DNA from: Defluviitaleaceae bacterium
Lineage (GTDB): Bacteria > Bacillota > Clostridia > Lachnospirales > WQUN01
DNA length: 64,000 bases
Reading direction: 5' to 3'
Assembly (NCBI GenBank): GCA_009781765.1
Contig: WQVC01000002.1
Location: forward strand, 19,958-83,957
Shown here: positions 45,999 to 57,267 of the stretch, one piece after another
How the letters are laid out: each line of letters starts with the position of its first letter
How positions within the stretch are numbered: position 1 is the first letter of the stretch
Program-made: the position numbers and the translations under genes
The notes under the pieces: model-generated
What the model was told of the DNA's origin: nothing
The model's input: the letters and a program-made list of their open reading frames with translations, nothing else
The model's database searches: none

Positions 45999-48311
45999 TT
46001 ATAATTTGAAAAACGATACCAACTGCCTGAGCATTTCGGCTTGCGAGTTAAGCTCTTCGGCAGACGCCGCCGCTTCTTCGGAAACGGCCGAGTTGCTTTG
46101 CGTCACTCTTGATATTTGCTCAAGTCCGTTGCTGACCTGCCCGATTGCTTCGGCTTGCTCCTGCGAAGCGATTGAAATGCCGTTTATAATCTCCAATACT
46201 TCGGATGCGTTTTGAACAATAACATCCAACGAACCGGATGTCGTTTCCGCAATGTTCGAGCCGCTTTCAACCCGACTGATTGAATCGTGAATAAGCTCGG
46301 TAGTTTGGGTGGAAGATTGTTGGCTGCGCAAAGCAAGGCTGCGAACTTCGTCCGCAACAACGCTGAAACCCCGACCGTGTTCGCCGGCTCGTGCCGCTTC
46401 AACCGATGCGTTAAGGGAAAGCAGGTTTGTTTGAAAAGCGATGTCCTGTATGACTCGTATAATCGCAGATATGCTCTTGGATGATTCCTTGATTTGCGAC
46501 ATGGCACCCAACATATTTTTCATTGCTTCGCTGCCTTCGTGTGCATTTTCTGCGGACGTATTTGAAAGCGCGTTTGCTTCCAATGCGTTGTCGGCGTTTT
46601 GTTTTGTTTGCAAATTGATTATGTCCATGGTTGCAACAAGTTCCTGCACCGAGCTAGCTTGCTCTTGTGCGCCGGTTGCCAAATTTGTTGCGCTTTGGGC
46701 AATTTGATTCGCCCCGGACAGCACTTGCTCGGATGCTACCAATATTTCCGACATGGTTTGGTGGAGTGTCGCGGAAATGTGGTTTAACGAATCTTTAATC
46801 GGTGCAAAACTGCCGACAAATTCACGAGTTATTTTCGTGGTGAGATTTCCGTTTGAAATTTCCGATAAATCGTTGGTTATTTCGGTTATATACGAGGATA
46901 CTTCCAAAATCGTCGCGTCCATTGCAGATATAATATTTTTGAACGTGCCGTTATAGTCGGAAGCATTCGGGTTAGCCCCTTTTGCATGAATGTTTGCATC
47001 AACTTTCTGCAAATCAAAATTACCGGCTTTCATTTCATCCATTGCGTAAAGCATGGTTTTAAGCGGATTATCCACGGCCTCGGTTACGTCGTTAAGCCCG
47101 AGCATAATTTTTTGCCAATCACCTTTGTAGCTGCCGGCATCAGTTCTGAAATTCAAGTCGCCTTTAGATGCGGTGGCGTCAATCATGGCGGTTACTTCGG
47201 CACTTACGCCTTTCAAGTTTACAGTGAGATTTTTTAATGCTTTAGGCATAACCACCCAATCGCCGACCCAAACCGCTTCGTTGATGTTATGTTCAAAATT
47301 GCCGTCGGCTATAGAGCCGCACGTATCGGCGATATCTAATATGTCGGTCGTGACTTGTGCGAGCAAGCTGTTTACCAACCCAATCATTTCTTTGTAAGAC
47401 CCCTGATACTTTGCATCATCAATATTAAAGTGAATATTTCCCACTTGAATATATTGTTCATGCATGTTGGTTAAGTCATCGACAATATTTTTTATTGTAT
47501 CCGAAAGCCCTATGATGCTGTCGGTTAATACGCCGACTTCATCCTTAGAAATATTTTTGCGATTGAAATTTATATTGAGATTTCCTCTGCTCACATTTTT
47601 GATAGCATCTACTGCTTGCGACATGGGCTTCGTTATAAGCCCGGTTATAACAACAGCCATAACAACGCCTGAAAATAAACTTATTGCAGTCAAGGCGACC
47701 AATATAATGACCGTGTTTATAGTGTCGGCGGTAATTATCTCGTTTATGCCTTCCATGAAGATGGATAATTCATAAAAAATCAGGTCGAATTGGTCGTAAA
47801 TAGCGGCAAACTCGTTTTCCATAGCATGATTTATGAGGCCGATGGCTTGGCTTTGATTTCCCGCACGCGCAGCAACAAAAACCGCAGGCGCGGTATTGTC
47901 TATATAGCTGAGAATCATTGCTTCCAAGATGTTTATTTGAGCATATTGGAAGTTAAGCGCGCTTGCATCTTGGATGGGGTCGTCAAGAATATTTCGCCTG
48001 AATGCGCTGATTTCACCCACGATAGTATTTCGCGCAACGTTTAATTCGCCCTCAAAAACGTTTATAGCGGTTTGGTCGCCGGCGTTGAGGGAAGCAAGCG
48101 CGACTATGCGCCGAATATCCATAAGTTCGGTTCGGATTTCGTTAAGCGTGATGTATCGGGCGTTCGGGTGGTCGAAGGTGTTGCTGTAGTCGTTATCTGT
48201 CCTCATAACGGCAATCGCTCCGAATGTTGCAACCATAATTGTAATCAACAGCAGCACAACAAAAGCGAACGTCAACCTCGCCCCGATTTTCATGTTTCTT
48301 AAAGCCGACAT
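45999..48311 (-). CDS. Methyl-accepting chemotaxis protein with helical sensor and repeated HAMP-like units
   Basis: A 770-residue chemoreceptor. TM1 is about 11-36, a four-helix-bundle-type sensor about 40-190, and TM2 about 195-225 ([22 protein letters not shown]). A HAMP-like unit and further repeated units (each with GNLNINF or GNFEHN phrases) occupy about 225-500. The signalling hairpin is at about 540-770, with the conserved tip [38 protein letters not shown]. No methylation-site consensus was checked. GAAGGGAG precedes ATG 48311. The chemoreceptor encoded at 52681-54933 has the same layout with a different sensor, so they are paralogues. No che genes lie in the window. Confidence 0.92.
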   Translation of the reverse strand: MSALRNMKIGARLTFAFVVLLLITIMVATFGAIAVMRTDNDYSNTFDHPNARYITLNEIRTELMDIRRIVALASLNAGDQTAINVFEGELNVARNTIVGEISAFRRNILDDPIQDASALNFQYAQINILEAMILSYIDNTAPAVFVAARAGNQSQAIGLINHAMENEFAAIYDQFDLIFYELSIFMEGINEIITADTINTVIILVALTAISLFSGVVMAVVITGLITKPMSQAVDAIKNVSRGNLNINFNRKNISKDEVGVLTDSIIGLSDTIKNIVDDLTNMHEQYIQVGNIHFNIDDAKYQGSYKEMIGLVNSLLAQVTTDILDIADTCGSIADGNFEHNINEAVWVGDWVVMPKALKNLTVNLKGVSAEVTAMIDATASKGDLNFRTDAGSYKGDWQKIMLGLNDVTEAVDNPLKTMLYAMDEMKAGNFDLQKVDANIHAKGANPNASDYNGTFKNIISAMDATILEVSSYITEITNDLSEISNGNLTTKITREFVGSFAPIKDSLNHISATLHQTMSEILVASEQVLSGANQIAQSATNLATGAQEQASSVQELVATMDIINLQTKQNADNALEANALSNTSAENAHEGSEAMKNMLGAMSQIKESSKSISAIIRVIQDIAFQTNLLSLNASVEAARAGEHGRGFSVVADEVRSLALRSQQSSTQTTELIHDSISRVESGSNIAETTSGSLDVIVQNASEVLEIINGISIASQEQAEAIGQVSNGLEQISRVTQSNSAVSEEAAASAEELNSQAEMLRQLVSFFKL

Positions 48312-48336
48312 ATCAATTATCTCCCTTCGAATTTGC

Positions 48337-48377
48337 GGTGCTGTCTGAAAATTTTCATAAAATCGGCGGACAGCACC
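48337..48377. terminator. Hairpin upstream of the chemoreceptor gene
   Basis: GGTGCTGTC and GACAGCACC pair around a loop of about 23 nt. No T tract, so its role is uncertain. Confidence 0.35.
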
Positions 48378-48411
48378 TGTCGAAACCCCAATTTTACGTC
48401 ATTACATACAT

Positions 48412-49476
48412 TTACAGCTTCAAATATTTAAGCAGACATTTCCATAATTCCTGCGTTGTATACGGCTTGCTGATAAACCCGGTCATTCCGCTGTTCATAT
48501 AAAGAACTTCATTTGCCGGGGATATGGAGTCTGCGGTCATTGCGATAATCGGCGTTCTCGCGCTCAGCCGGCTAATCACAGATGCGGCTTCAAGCCCGTC
48601 TGTACCGGGCATGTGTATGTCCATAAAAATCATGTCGAAAGGTTTTTTTCCGGTGTTTACCCGATTTTCAACAAGTCTCACCGCATCTGCGCCGTCTTTG
48701 GAAATGAAGCAGGACAATCCCAACCGCTTGAGATGTTCGCAAGTTACGCGCAAATTTTGGTTGTTATCGTCAACAACCAAAATTTCACCACCATCGAAAT
48801 ACGGCTTGGGTATGACGCTTTGCGCGCTGTTATGTAAAGCAGAAACAGCGTCGGCGTCTGCAATCATGGGTGTGCGTATTTCATGGTTTACTTTTGCAAT
48901 AAATTTCAATTTTGTGTCTGATGATGCCTGCGCCTCAAGCCCCTTGTAATAATCTCTTAAATCTCGCATGTAAACGATAATTATATGTGAATTGCCCTGA
49001 GGTACTGCTGTTGCATGTATTTCAGCGGGATAGCATTCTCCGTCCGCGGTCATGGCAAGCCATTCGAAGGAAGCACTGCCTTTTTTTACGGCTTGCAATA
49101 CCCCGTTTTTTATTTTTTGCATGGAAAGGCTTCCGTCAGATTGATATTCCGGTACGGTGTTTGCGAAATTTTTAATAAATTCCTGCTTGCTTTTGGCTTT
49201 GGAAAGAATCAATGTTGCTTGATTCAAGTCCAAAACGTTAAGTTTTTCATCAAGGATAAAACAGGATAACGGTGAAGCGTCAAGAACAATTTGCAATGTG
49301 TTGAGACTGCCTGTGCTTTTGGAAAAATACATAGCAATAGTCGCGGTTACGGATATAAGAAGCAAAACCAACAAAATGAATATGCTCACAAACGTAAAAT
49401 CGGATTGAGCAACAATGATTTCGGTAGCAGAAGTGGGAATCATCGCAATCAACGTCCAATCAATCAGATTTAAATT
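48412..49476 (-). pseudogene. Truncated, internally deleted copy of the hybrid kinase
   Basis: An open frame of 346 codons plus about eight more upstream. The product matches the kinase encoded at 43406-45892 from its second half onward: the start (LNLIDWTLIAMIPTSATE, FTFVSIFILLVLLLISVTAT) is the end of the sensor and TM2 of that protein. PAS follows, then an H-box relic (KVNHEIRTPMIADA). Then it jumps directly to the receiver (MIFMDIHMPGTDGLEA); the rest of HisKA and all of HATPase are missing. The sensor and TM1 are lost as well, with the break near 49472. The receiver looks intact and could still be phosphorylated by another kinase, so partial function cannot be excluded. Confidence 0.7.
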
Positions 49477-49604
49477 CAGCGTGCAGCTACAACCGCTAAC
49501 GCCCCGACAAAGGCATTAAAAGATATCGCCACGAGTAAGCCGATGTATTTCAAACATCTGCGTTCGAGAATATCATTTTTTATTTTGTCAAAAAAGGGAA
49601 TCAT
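49476..49604 (-). CDS. 42-codon open frame at the truncation point
   Basis: A short frame that ends at the break of the decayed kinase copy. The product begins MIPFFDKIKNDILERR and contains one hydrophobic helix (YIGLLVAISFNAFVGALAVV). It may be the N-terminal TM1 segment of a lost membrane protein, perhaps of the deleted kinase itself. There is no good ribosome binding site. It is reported as uncertain. Confidence 0.25.
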   Translation of the reverse strand: MIPFFDKIKNDILERRCLKYIGLLVAISFNAFVGALAVVAAR

Positions 49605-49824
49605 AAGGGATGTGCACGCGGAGTATTCGGCAGTGAATTTTTGAATTTCGCTGTTTTAATCGGCGCAATTGTCGAAATATCCATGCCCGGAAGTTACGGA
49701 ACATATAAAATTGCCGACACCGGATAATTTCTGCCAACCGGCCGGAAATCTTGATTTTTATGCACATATGAATATAATGGTGCGAGATTTTGGCGATACG
49801 GCAGTTAAAAAAGGAGCAATTTTT

Positions 49825-52332
49825 ATGGATTTTACAGATAACATCATGTTGGAAAGACGAAAGTTAATCAGGGCTTTCAATAAGCTCAAAAAAAATCATA
49901 TTATAGCTGTATGTGCGCCGGCGGGTTACGGCAAGACGGTAGCGGTAACGCAGTGGCTTGAAAAAGATACTCGCGCCAAGGCTGTTCTTTCTGTTGACGA
50001 ACACGACAATAATCTTGCCGGCTTTTGTAAACGATTTTGTGTTGCTCTTTGTACTTGTCAACCTCAAAATAAAACACTTAACGAAATCATATCTCACTCA
50101 TCGTTTCAAAGTGCGCCGGATGAGTTTACAGTTCGGGCTGTTGACGCGCTTTCCGGCAGAAAACAGGCAGTGCTTGCCATAGACGACTTGCACTTGATTC
50201 ATAATGACGAAGTGTTAAAACTGCTTCTCACTTTTATAAAACGTTTACCGAAGAATTTTTCTTTAATCTTAATCAGTCGCAATGATTTACCGACCGAATT
50301 TTCAGATTTGTGGTTAAAAGGTCATATCGCCGGCATAAACGCAGAACAATTCTTCTTTAACAAAGCGGAGGTTAAGGCGTTATATGATATGCGGGGCAGT
50401 CGAATTACAAATGAGTCGGCCGAAGATATAAGCACAAAAACCCAAGGCCGGGCAATCGGCATAAATGCATTTATGCTTTCCGGCGGCAATTTTTTTGATA
50501 AAACATATGACTATCTTGATGATTTCATACAGACAAACATATGGGAAAAATGGGACGACACAACTCGCGATTTCATGCTTTGTACTGCGGGTTTACGCGA
50601 ACTTACGCCTTCCGTTTGCGAGTCAATGACAGGTGTAATCCCCGCACGCAAATTTCTCAGAGAGTTAGTGAAAAAAGGTGCGTTTATTACACAAGTGCAA
50701 GATGATATTTTTCACTATCATCACTTGTTCAGGCAATTTTTAAGAAAAAAAGCGGATGAGAAGGGCGAGAAATTTGTACACTCGCTTTTGGAGAAGGAAG
50801 GCAATTGGCATTTGCTTCAAAACGATTTTTGCAGTGCAATTGACTGTTTTGTGCGATGCAAAAACCATGAAGGTATCGACAAAGGTTACGGTTTGCTTGA
50901 AACGGTTTCTATTCACAGCAGCTATTCTGTCGAAAGGCTTTTACACATCTTTAAGCACAATGAAGTACAACTCGCTGCCGAAAAATATCCGCGCCTGCTG
51001 TTTATGTTGTTTTGGTGCGCTCTTATCGAAGGGCGCGCGGATGACGCAATCTTTTTTATTGATAAAGCCTATGCTCGATGGCCGGAAGTTGCACTGCGTC
51101 ATCCTGCCTCGGCCAATAACATTTTGTATATTCGACTGATGGATTTTCGCATATCAAAACTCCGAATGATGAGAGAAGTTACGACACTTCCCGACACATA
51201 CGGCGATTTTTATTTAGCCACTCCGGCACGATTGGGATGGTCTGTGAATATGCCGCAATTATATCGCGGCACGGTTGACTTATCTGATTTGACAGTTGGA
51301 GGAGTGATTGAGAATTTTACGGTTCTGCGTCCGCAAATGCCGAAGTTTTTCGGTGAAGGAGCATCTATGTTGACAGAAATAATAATTTCGGGATTATCGT
51401 ATGAACAGGGTGATTTGGAAAATGCACACAAATATGCTTTAAGCGCGTTGTCGGAGATGAAAAGTTACTTTACGCCCGAATCACAGTTCTGCGCTATGTC
51501 AACACTTGTTATGGTGTCAGACGCACTCGGCGATTCGGAAGAGGCGAATCAAACATTTGAGGCACTGTCAAAAATGATTGAAGATAACAAAGCGTACTAT
51601 TTGACTTCCAATTTTAAGGCGTTTACTGCTCGCCGCAAGTTTGTCGATATAAAAATCGCCGAAGAATGGCTTGCCGGGCAAACCGTTACCGAGCCGACTT
51701 TATGTGGCATATACATCGCTTTTACCACGTGCAGAGCATATATATCTGTAGGAAAATATGACGCGGCCATTATTTTATTAAAGAAAATTTTGAAGTTATC
51801 AACCTCATTTGACCGACCGCTTGATATCATAGAAGCACACATTTTATCGGCGATTGCTCATTGGAAAAAAAAGCTCGCATATCAAAATGAGGCACTGAAA
51901 CACTTGGAAACCGCTGTTTTTACGGCATTTCGCCACGGTTATGTGCAAATGTTTATAAATGACGGTGCTGTGCTTTCCGGAATGTTACACAAGTTGAAAA
52001 AACGTACAGAACACAAAAAAGAAGCCGATGCAAATGTCATCAACTTCATAAAAATGATTTATTTGAAAACTCGACCCTTATCCGCAGATACTAAGCTGCC
52101 GGAAGGCGAAAAAATCACCAAGTTGACCAACAGACAAAGAGAGGTAACGGCTTTACTTTGTCAAGGAAAAAGATACAAAGAGGTTGCAGAAAGTCTGGGT
52201 ATAAAACAATCAACTGTTATCTCACACATCGAACTGATTTATAACAAGCTCAATGTGACTAATTTGCCGGATTGCGTTGCAAAAGTAAGCGCAATGAGAT
52301 TGCTTGAGCCGGATAACGACGAAGATGCATAA
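49825..52332 (+). CDS. MalT/LuxR-type transcriptional regulator (AAA/STAND ATPase)
   Basis: An 835-residue signal-integrating regulator. Walker A is CAPAGYGKTVAVTQWL at about 31-45, Walker B is QAVLAIDDLHLI. A long helical (TPR-like) region spans about 350-740 and the LuxR-type helix-turn-helix is at the C-terminus (LTNRQREVTALLCQGKRYKEVAESLGIKQSTVI split over about 765-800). STAND regulators of this kind oligomerise on binding ATP and a small inducer and then activate promoters. The inducer is unknown. ATG 49825 is chosen because AAAGGAGC is 8 nt upstream; in-frame codons upstream to 49669 lack a site. It is not near other transport genes. Confidence 0.88.
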   Translation: MDFTDNIMLERRKLIRAFNKLKKNHIIAVCAPAGYGKTVAVTQWLEKDTRAKAVLSVDEHDNNLAGFCKRFCVALCTCQPQNKTLNEIISHSSFQSAPDEFTVRAVDALSGRKQAVLAIDDLHLIHNDEVLKLLLTFIKRLPKNFSLILISRNDLPTEFSDLWLKGHIAGINAEQFFFNKAEVKALYDMRGSRITNESAEDISTKTQGRAIGINAFMLSGGNFFDKTYDYLDDFIQTNIWEKWDDTTRDFMLCTAGLRELTPSVCESMTGVIPARKFLRELVKKGAFITQVQDDIFHYHHLFRQFLRKKADEKGEKFVHSLLEKEGNWHLLQNDFCSAIDCFVRCKNHEGIDKGYGLLETVSIHSSYSVERLLHIFKHNEVQLAAEKYPRLLFMLFWCALIEGRADDAIFFIDKAYARWPEVALRHPASANNILYIRLMDFRISKLRMMREVTTLPDTYGDFYLATPARLGWSVNMPQLYRGTVDLSDLTVGGVIENFTVLRPQMPKFFGEGASMLTEIIISGLSYEQGDLENAHKYALSALSEMKSYFTPESQFCAMSTLVMVSDALGDSEEANQTFEALSKMIEDNKAYYLTSNFKAFTARRKFVDIKIAEEWLAGQTVTEPTLCGIYIAFTTCRAYISVGKYDAAIILLKKILKLSTSFDRPLDIIEAHILSAIAHWKKKLAYQNEALKHLETAVFTAFRHGYVQMFINDGAVLSGMLHKLKKRTEHKKEADANVINFIKMIYLKTRPLSADTKLPEGEKITKLTNRQREVTALLCQGKRYKEVAESLGIKQSTVISHIELIYNKLNVTNLPDCVAKVSAMRLLEPDNDEDA

Positions 52333-52391
52333 ATATGAGTCGAAATTTTCCCGAGAGTCCGACGCTCCTATTCAAAATGAATCTAAACTTT

Positions 52392-52501
52392 CACGCGCCT
52401 GTAAAAAAAACGCGAATACATCGCAACCGAAAATTGCATCAAAATCAATTGGTAGCTGAGCGGTTGCCGAAATTGATTTTGAAAACGAACGCAGGCGCGT
52501 G
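52392..52501. repeat. Inverted-repeat element with GGTAGCTGAGCGGT core
   Basis: Within the 348-base gap before the second chemoreceptor. CACGCGCCTG (52392-52401) pairs with CAGGCGCGTG (52492-52501). Inside, AAAATCAATT and AATTGATTTT enclose the motif GGTAGCTGAGCGGTTGCCGA (52451-52470). The inner motif is the one at 20673-20692. The element could fold as a 110-nt RNA. Otherwise the gap holds only the promoter listed separately. Confidence 0.5.
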
Positions 52502-52514
52502 TGCATAACATTGC

Positions 52515-52543
52515 TTGCAAGTTTGAACTTTTCGTGAGATACT
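52515..52543 (+). promoter_or_regulatory. Predicted promoter of the second chemoreceptor
   Basis: TTGCAA (52515-52520), a 17-bp spacer, and GATACT (52538-52543) with an upstream TGA form an extended -10. The gap has no evident sigma-28 (flagellar) promoter. Confidence 0.4.
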
Positions 52544-52680
52544 ACATAACATGTAGGAATTTTAATTCAGGGATTTTAATTGTCGCGTCGTGAGCAGAAA
52601 TCGGCGACAACAAGCCGTTTCAGGCAATGTCGCGAAATTTGTCGTAAACCGCAAAAAGCATACGAGAGGGAGTGTTATTT

Positions 52681-54933
52681 ATGCGAATCAAGTTGCGAAC
52701 AAAAATCATCGGGGGGCTGCTGTGCATCTTTCTGCTTTCCGTAGTAATAGCAACATTTTCTATTTTCAGCATCGTAAGAATCAACCGTTTGCAAGGCGAA
52801 ATGAAAACTCTCACAGACTTGAACGATACAGTAAATGCTTTTGTTGAGGCACATCACGTTTGGCGTTACGCCATAACGCGAGCCGTTTTGTTTGACGAAC
52901 CGTTCACTTTGGGGCTTGACCCCGACGGTTGCGGTTACGGCAGATGGGCGCAGGGTGTTGAGTCGCGTTTAATCGACGACCCGCAAATTCCGCGCCTTAT
53001 TCAGGCAATCGACGCGCCGCACCGAACTTTGCACGTCGAAGGCGGGCGCGCCATTGCTCTTCGAGACGAAGGTCGAACGGACGAGGCTCTGGATTTGCTT
53101 TTTAACACAGTTCTGCCGGCAGGTCTTGAATCCACCGCCCGAATCACGGATTTGAGCAATCGCTACGAAGACCTCCGCGACATGAAAATTGCTGAACTCG
53201 AGAGTTTTGTAGCATTTTCTCTCGCGGTGATAGTTGCAATTTGTATTGTCAACAGTTTTGCATTTTTGCTGATGAGCGTTCTGATTACCGGCAGCATTTT
53301 AACACCCGTAAAACGCATTATGACAATGGTTTCCGACGTAACGCACGGAAATCTTTCCTTCAACAGGCTTAATGTTTCCCTTGCCGACGACGAAATCGGT
53401 CGACTTACAAATGACACATATGCTCTCGCCGACGTGGTGAAAAGTATAACCGACGATTTTGTCCGAGCGCACAAAGAGTACATTGTCCTCGGTAATATGC
53501 GGTATCAAATTGACGACACAAAGTACGAAAACGCCTACAAAGAAATGGTCGGGCATTTTAACACGCTTATCGGCAGCACAACCAACGACATTTTGGAGCT
53601 TGGCGACGTTATGACAGGGTTAAGCAGCGGTAATTTCGATGTGCAATTGGATGCGAGCGTATGGGTTGGTGATTGGAAAGTTATGCCCGAAGCCGCGCAC
53701 AAACTTTCCGACAGCTTGAAGGCAGTTTCCGACGAAATAAGCGCAATGATTGACGCCGCCGCGAACAAAGGCGACTTAACTTTCAAAATTGACGAAAGCA
53801 AATACAGCGGCAACTGGCGCGACATAATGAAAGGGCTTAACGCTATATCAAAGTCTGTTGAAAATCCTGTTACTGTAATCGAAATGGCTTTGGTCGAGAT
53901 GCAAAAAGGCAATTTCGACGTTGCTGCCATCGACAAAAAAATTGAGGCGGCGGGCTTTGACTCGAAAGCAACTTCGTATCGCGGCAGTTTCTTTAACATG
54001 ATAACCTCCTTTGACAACACCTTTCTTGAGATTTCTGCATATCTCACAGAAATTTCGTCCACTCTTGCGGCGATTTCAAACGGTGACTTAACCAAAAAAA
54101 TTACCCGCGAATACATGGGCGACTTTGCCTCAATCAAGACCTCGCTCAATAATATTACCTCGTCGCTTAACAAAACGATGTCGGAAATAAATTCCGCATC
54201 GCATCAAGTGCTTTCGGGGGCGAAGCAAATTTCATCAAGCGCGATGGATTTGGCAAACGGCGCGAGCCAACAGGCAAGCAGCATAGAAGAGCTTAATGCC
54301 AGCGTCGATTTAATAAACCAACAAACCAAGGCGAACGCGCAAAATGCCGGTGAAGCAAACGAACTTTCGAACGCTTCCACGTCGAACGCCCTCGAGGGTA
54401 ACGAGGCAATGCAACAAACCCTTGCCGCTATGAACGAAATCAAAGATGCATCGAACAATATTTCAAAAATCATCCGCACAATTCAGGACATCGCTTTCCA
54501 AACGAATCTGCTTGCGCTTAACGCTGCTGTTGAAGCCGCGCGCGCCGGCGAACACGGCAAGGGCTTTGCGGTTGTAGCCGAAGAAGTACGCAACCTCGCT
54601 GCCCGCTCACAAACGGCAGCATCCGAAACTACAACTCTTATCGGAACATCGATTACAACCGTTGATTCCGGTGCCGAAATTGCGCGCTCCACCGCCGAAA
54701 CCTTGGATACAATCGTCGAAAATGCAAACAAAGTATTAAGCGTTGTAAGCCAAATTTCCAACTCCTCGTTGGAGCAGGCGGAAGCGATTTCGCAAATTGT
54801 AATTGGTTTGCAACAAGTTTCGCAAGTCGTTCAATCCAACTCTGCCGTAAGCGAAGAAACCGCCGCCGCATCCCAAGAACTTACTTCGCAGGCGGAGATT
54901 TTGCAGCAACTTGTTTCGTTTTTTAAATTATAA
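52681..54933 (+). CDS. Methyl-accepting chemotaxis protein with a CZB-like zinc motif in the sensor region
   Basis: A 750-residue chemoreceptor. TM1 is at about 10-32 and TM2 at about 172-202, so residues about 33-170 should lie outside the cell membrane. This region carries His59-x-Trp61, Cys84 (in GCGYGRW), and His114-x3-His118. That is the CZB motif HxW-x22-C...x24-HxxxH, with one extra residue after the Cys. CZB domains bind zinc and are usually cytoplasmic. HAMP-like repeats follow (about 203-470), then the signalling tip [41 protein letters not shown] 52681 follows GAGAGGGAG and is preferred over the GTG 9 bases upstream. Confidence 0.9.
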   Translation: MRIKLRTKIIGGLLCIFLLSVVIATFSIFSIVRINRLQGEMKTLTDLNDTVNAFVEAHHVWRYAITRAVLFDEPFTLGLDPDGCGYGRWAQGVESRLIDDPQIPRLIQAIDAPHRTLHVEGGRAIALRDEGRTDEALDLLFNTVLPAGLESTARITDLSNRYEDLRDMKIAELESFVAFSLAVIVAICIVNSFAFLLMSVLITGSILTPVKRIMTMVSDVTHGNLSFNRLNVSLADDEIGRLTNDTYALADVVKSITDDFVRAHKEYIVLGNMRYQIDDTKYENAYKEMVGHFNTLIGSTTNDILELGDVMTGLSSGNFDVQLDASVWVGDWKVMPEAAHKLSDSLKAVSDEISAMIDAAANKGDLTFKIDESKYSGNWRDIMKGLNAISKSVENPVTVIEMALVEMQKGNFDVAAIDKKIEAAGFDSKATSYRGSFFNMITSFDNTFLEISAYLTEISSTLAAISNGDLTKKITREYMGDFASIKTSLNNITSSLNKTMSEINSASHQVLSGAKQISSSAMDLANGASQQASSIEELNASVDLINQQTKANAQNAGEANELSNASTSNALEGNEAMQQTLAAMNEIKDASNNISKIIRTIQDIAFQTNLLALNAAVEAARAGEHGKGFAVVAEEVRNLAARSQTAASETTTLIGTSITTVDSGAEIARSTAETLDTIVENANKVLSVVSQISNSSLEQAEAISQIVIGLQQVSQVVQSNSAVSEETAAASQELTSQAEILQQLVSFFKL

Positions 54934-55080
54934 AGACCTTGGGAAAACTTTTTTTCAAAAAAGTTTTCCCAAACCCTTTCAAAAAATTTAACAAAAAAAT
55001 CGCGCTTTGCGCGATTTTTTAATAAAGTTTTGATGAAACTTTTTCAAAAGTTTCCTGGTTTGGGCAGAGCCCAAGGTCTT
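54933..55080. repeat. Multi-hairpin intergenic repeat (copy 7, palindromic form)
   Basis: The ends AAGACCTTGGG and CCCAAGGTCTT are inverted. Between them are GGGAAAACTTTTTTTC with GAAAAAAGTTTTCCC types of hairpin, the central ATCGCGCTTTGCGCGAT hairpin (54993-55020), and AAACTTTTTCAAAAGTTT. It ends the second chemoreceptor gene and stands just before topB. Confidence 0.7.
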
Positions 55081-55096
55081 AAAAAGGAGAATAACA

Positions 55097-57253
55097 ATGA
55101 AATCATTAGTCCTTGCAGAAAAGCCGTCGGTAGGGCGGGACATCGCGCGCGTGTTAGGTTGCAAAAACAGCGGCGGATATATGGAAGGTTCTAAGCATGT
55201 TGTAACATGGGCACTGGGACATCTTGTAACTCTTGCCGACCCGGAAGGGTACGACAAAAAGTTTAAAAGTTGGGACATGAATCATCTGCCGATTATGCCG
55301 GACAAATTGAAGCTCGTTGTTATCCCGCAAACCGGCAAGCAGTTTAAGCAAGTGCGTGAATTGCTGCTTCGCAAGGATATCGGCGAAATTATAATCGCAA
55401 CGGACGCCGGGCGCGAAGGCGAACTTGTCGCGCGATGGATTATTGAAATGGCAAAGTGCAAAAAGCCGGTCAAGCGGCTGTGGATTTCATCCGTGACGGA
55501 TAAGGCGATTCGCGAGGGGTTTGCCGCGCTGAAAGACGGCCGCCTGTACGAGCCGCTTTGCGATTCCGCAAAAGCGCGGGCAGAGGCGGATTGGCTTGTG
55601 GGCATAAACGCGACGCGATGCTTAACCACGAAATTCAACAGCTCGCTTTCCTGCGGGCGTGTGCAAACGCCGACCCTCGCGATTATCGCCAAGCGCGAGG
55701 ACGAAATTCGCGGTTTTGTGCCGAAACCGTTTTTTGGTTTGTCGGCAGATTTAGGCAGTTTCAAGGTTGCGTGGCATAAAAATAATTCGTCGCGATGCTT
55801 CGAGCGCGAGAAAATCGAAAAAATTTTGGCAGAATTACAGGGCAAAAAGGATGGCGTTGTCGCCGAAATTGAGAAGCGAATCAAGCAAAAAATGCCTCCG
55901 AAATTATACGATTTGACAGAACTTCAACGCGATGCGAGCAAAAAATTCGGATATTCACCTAAAGAAACTTTGGGTATCATGCAAAAACTGTACGAAGAAC
56001 ACAAGGTTTTAACTTATCCGCGAACCGATTCGCGCTATATTTCCGACGACATTCTGCCGACAATTCCCGAGAGGCTGAAAGCCTGCGGCGTGCCGCCGTA
56101 CGGGAAAATTGCCGCGCAAATTTTACGTTCGCAAATTCGGCCGAACAAAAATTTCGTTGATAACTCAAAAGTCAGCGACCATCACGCGATTATTCCGACG
56201 GAAGCGTATGTAAATTTGGGGAATTTCAGCGACAAAGAGCGCAAAATTTACGACCTCGTTGTGACACGATTTTTTTGCGTATTTTTTCCGCCGTTCGAGT
56301 ACGAGCAGGTTGCGGTTAAGGTGAAAATCGGCGACGAAACCTTTCGCGCAACCGGAAAAACCGTGCTTTCGCAGGGTTATCAGGCCGTGTACGCCGACGC
56401 GGATGACGATGATGATGAGGAAAAATCCCAAGCTCTGCCGTCGCTTAAACGCGGCGAAAAAATCCCGGTTCGCGGCATAAAAATTACCGAAGGCAAAACC
56501 GCGCCGCCCGCGCCGTTTACGGAGGCAACGCTGCTTTCCGCCATGGAAAACCCCGCAAAATACATCGAATCCAACAACAAGGCAATCGCCGATACGCTGT
56601 CAAACACCGGCGGCCTCGGAACCGTCGCCACCCGCGCCGACATAATCGAAAAGTTGTACGCTTCGTTCTATATTGAGAAAAAAGGCAAGGACATTTTCAC
56701 AACGTCAAAGGCGCGGCAGCTTTTGAAAATCGTGCCGAAAGATTTAAAATCCCCCGAGCTTACCGGCGCGTGGGAGCAAAAATTGGCAACAATCGCGGCC
56801 GGCAAGCTGAAAAAAGACGTTTTTTTGCAGGAAATCCGCAAATATACTCGCGAAACAATTTTGGAAATCAAAAATTCCGATGCGACGTTCAAGCACGACA
56901 ATTTGTCCACGACAAAATGCCCTGAATGCGGGCTGTTTATGCTTGCGGTGAGCGGCAAAAAGGGCGAAATGCTCGTCTGCCAAGACCGCGAATGCAACTC
57001 GCGCATAAATCTTTCGCAGGAAATCCGTTCACAATGCCCGAACTGTCGAAAATATATGAAAATCGTCGGGGCAGGGGAGAAGCGACAAGTTGTTTGCGCC
57101 TGCGGTCACAAAGAAAAATACGAAAATTTCGAAAAACGCAAAAAAGAAGAGCGCAATCAAATGTCCAAACGCGAAGTTGAGGCATATTTGAGCGATTCCA
57201 AAAAGAAAAAGGCTGACCCTAAGGACAGCCCGTTTGCCGGATTAAAGCTCTGA
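55097..57253 (+). CDS. topB: DNA topoisomerase III
   Basis: A type IA topoisomerase that decatenates and relaxes DNA, 718 residues. The TOPRIM domain is at the N-terminus (LVLAEKPSVGRDIA, IIATDAGREGELVARWI). The active Tyr is in TYPRTDSRYIS (about residue 310). The C-terminal end has two CxxC zinc-finger-like units: CPECGLFM...CQDREC and CPNCRKYM...CACG. These are more typical of the TopB type in Firmicutes, which is used in plasmid and chromosomal segregation. GGAG precedes ATG 55097. It is convergent with the vanW-like gene. Confidence 0.93.
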   Translation: MKSLVLAEKPSVGRDIARVLGCKNSGGYMEGSKHVVTWALGHLVTLADPEGYDKKFKSWDMNHLPIMPDKLKLVVIPQTGKQFKQVRELLLRKDIGEIIIATDAGREGELVARWIIEMAKCKKPVKRLWISSVTDKAIREGFAALKDGRLYEPLCDSAKARAEADWLVGINATRCLTTKFNSSLSCGRVQTPTLAIIAKREDEIRGFVPKPFFGLSADLGSFKVAWHKNNSSRCFEREKIEKILAELQGKKDGVVAEIEKRIKQKMPPKLYDLTELQRDASKKFGYSPKETLGIMQKLYEEHKVLTYPRTDSRYISDDILPTIPERLKACGVPPYGKIAAQILRSQIRPNKNFVDNSKVSDHHAIIPTEAYVNLGNFSDKERKIYDLVVTRFFCVFFPPFEYEQVAVKVKIGDETFRATGKTVLSQGYQAVYADADDDDDEEKSQALPSLKRGEKIPVRGIKITEGKTAPPAPFTEATLLSAMENPAKYIESNNKAIADTLSNTGGLGTVATRADIIEKLYASFYIEKKGKDIFTTSKARQLLKIVPKDLKSPELTGAWEQKLATIAAGKLKKDVFLQEIRKYTRETILEIKNSDATFKHDNLSTTKCPECGLFMLAVSGKKGEMLVCQDRECNSRINLSQEIRSQCPNCRKYMKIVGAGEKRQVVCACGHKEKYENFEKRKKEERNQMSKREVEAYLSDSKKKKADPKDSPFAGLKL

Positions 57254-57267
57254 TTTATTATAAATAT

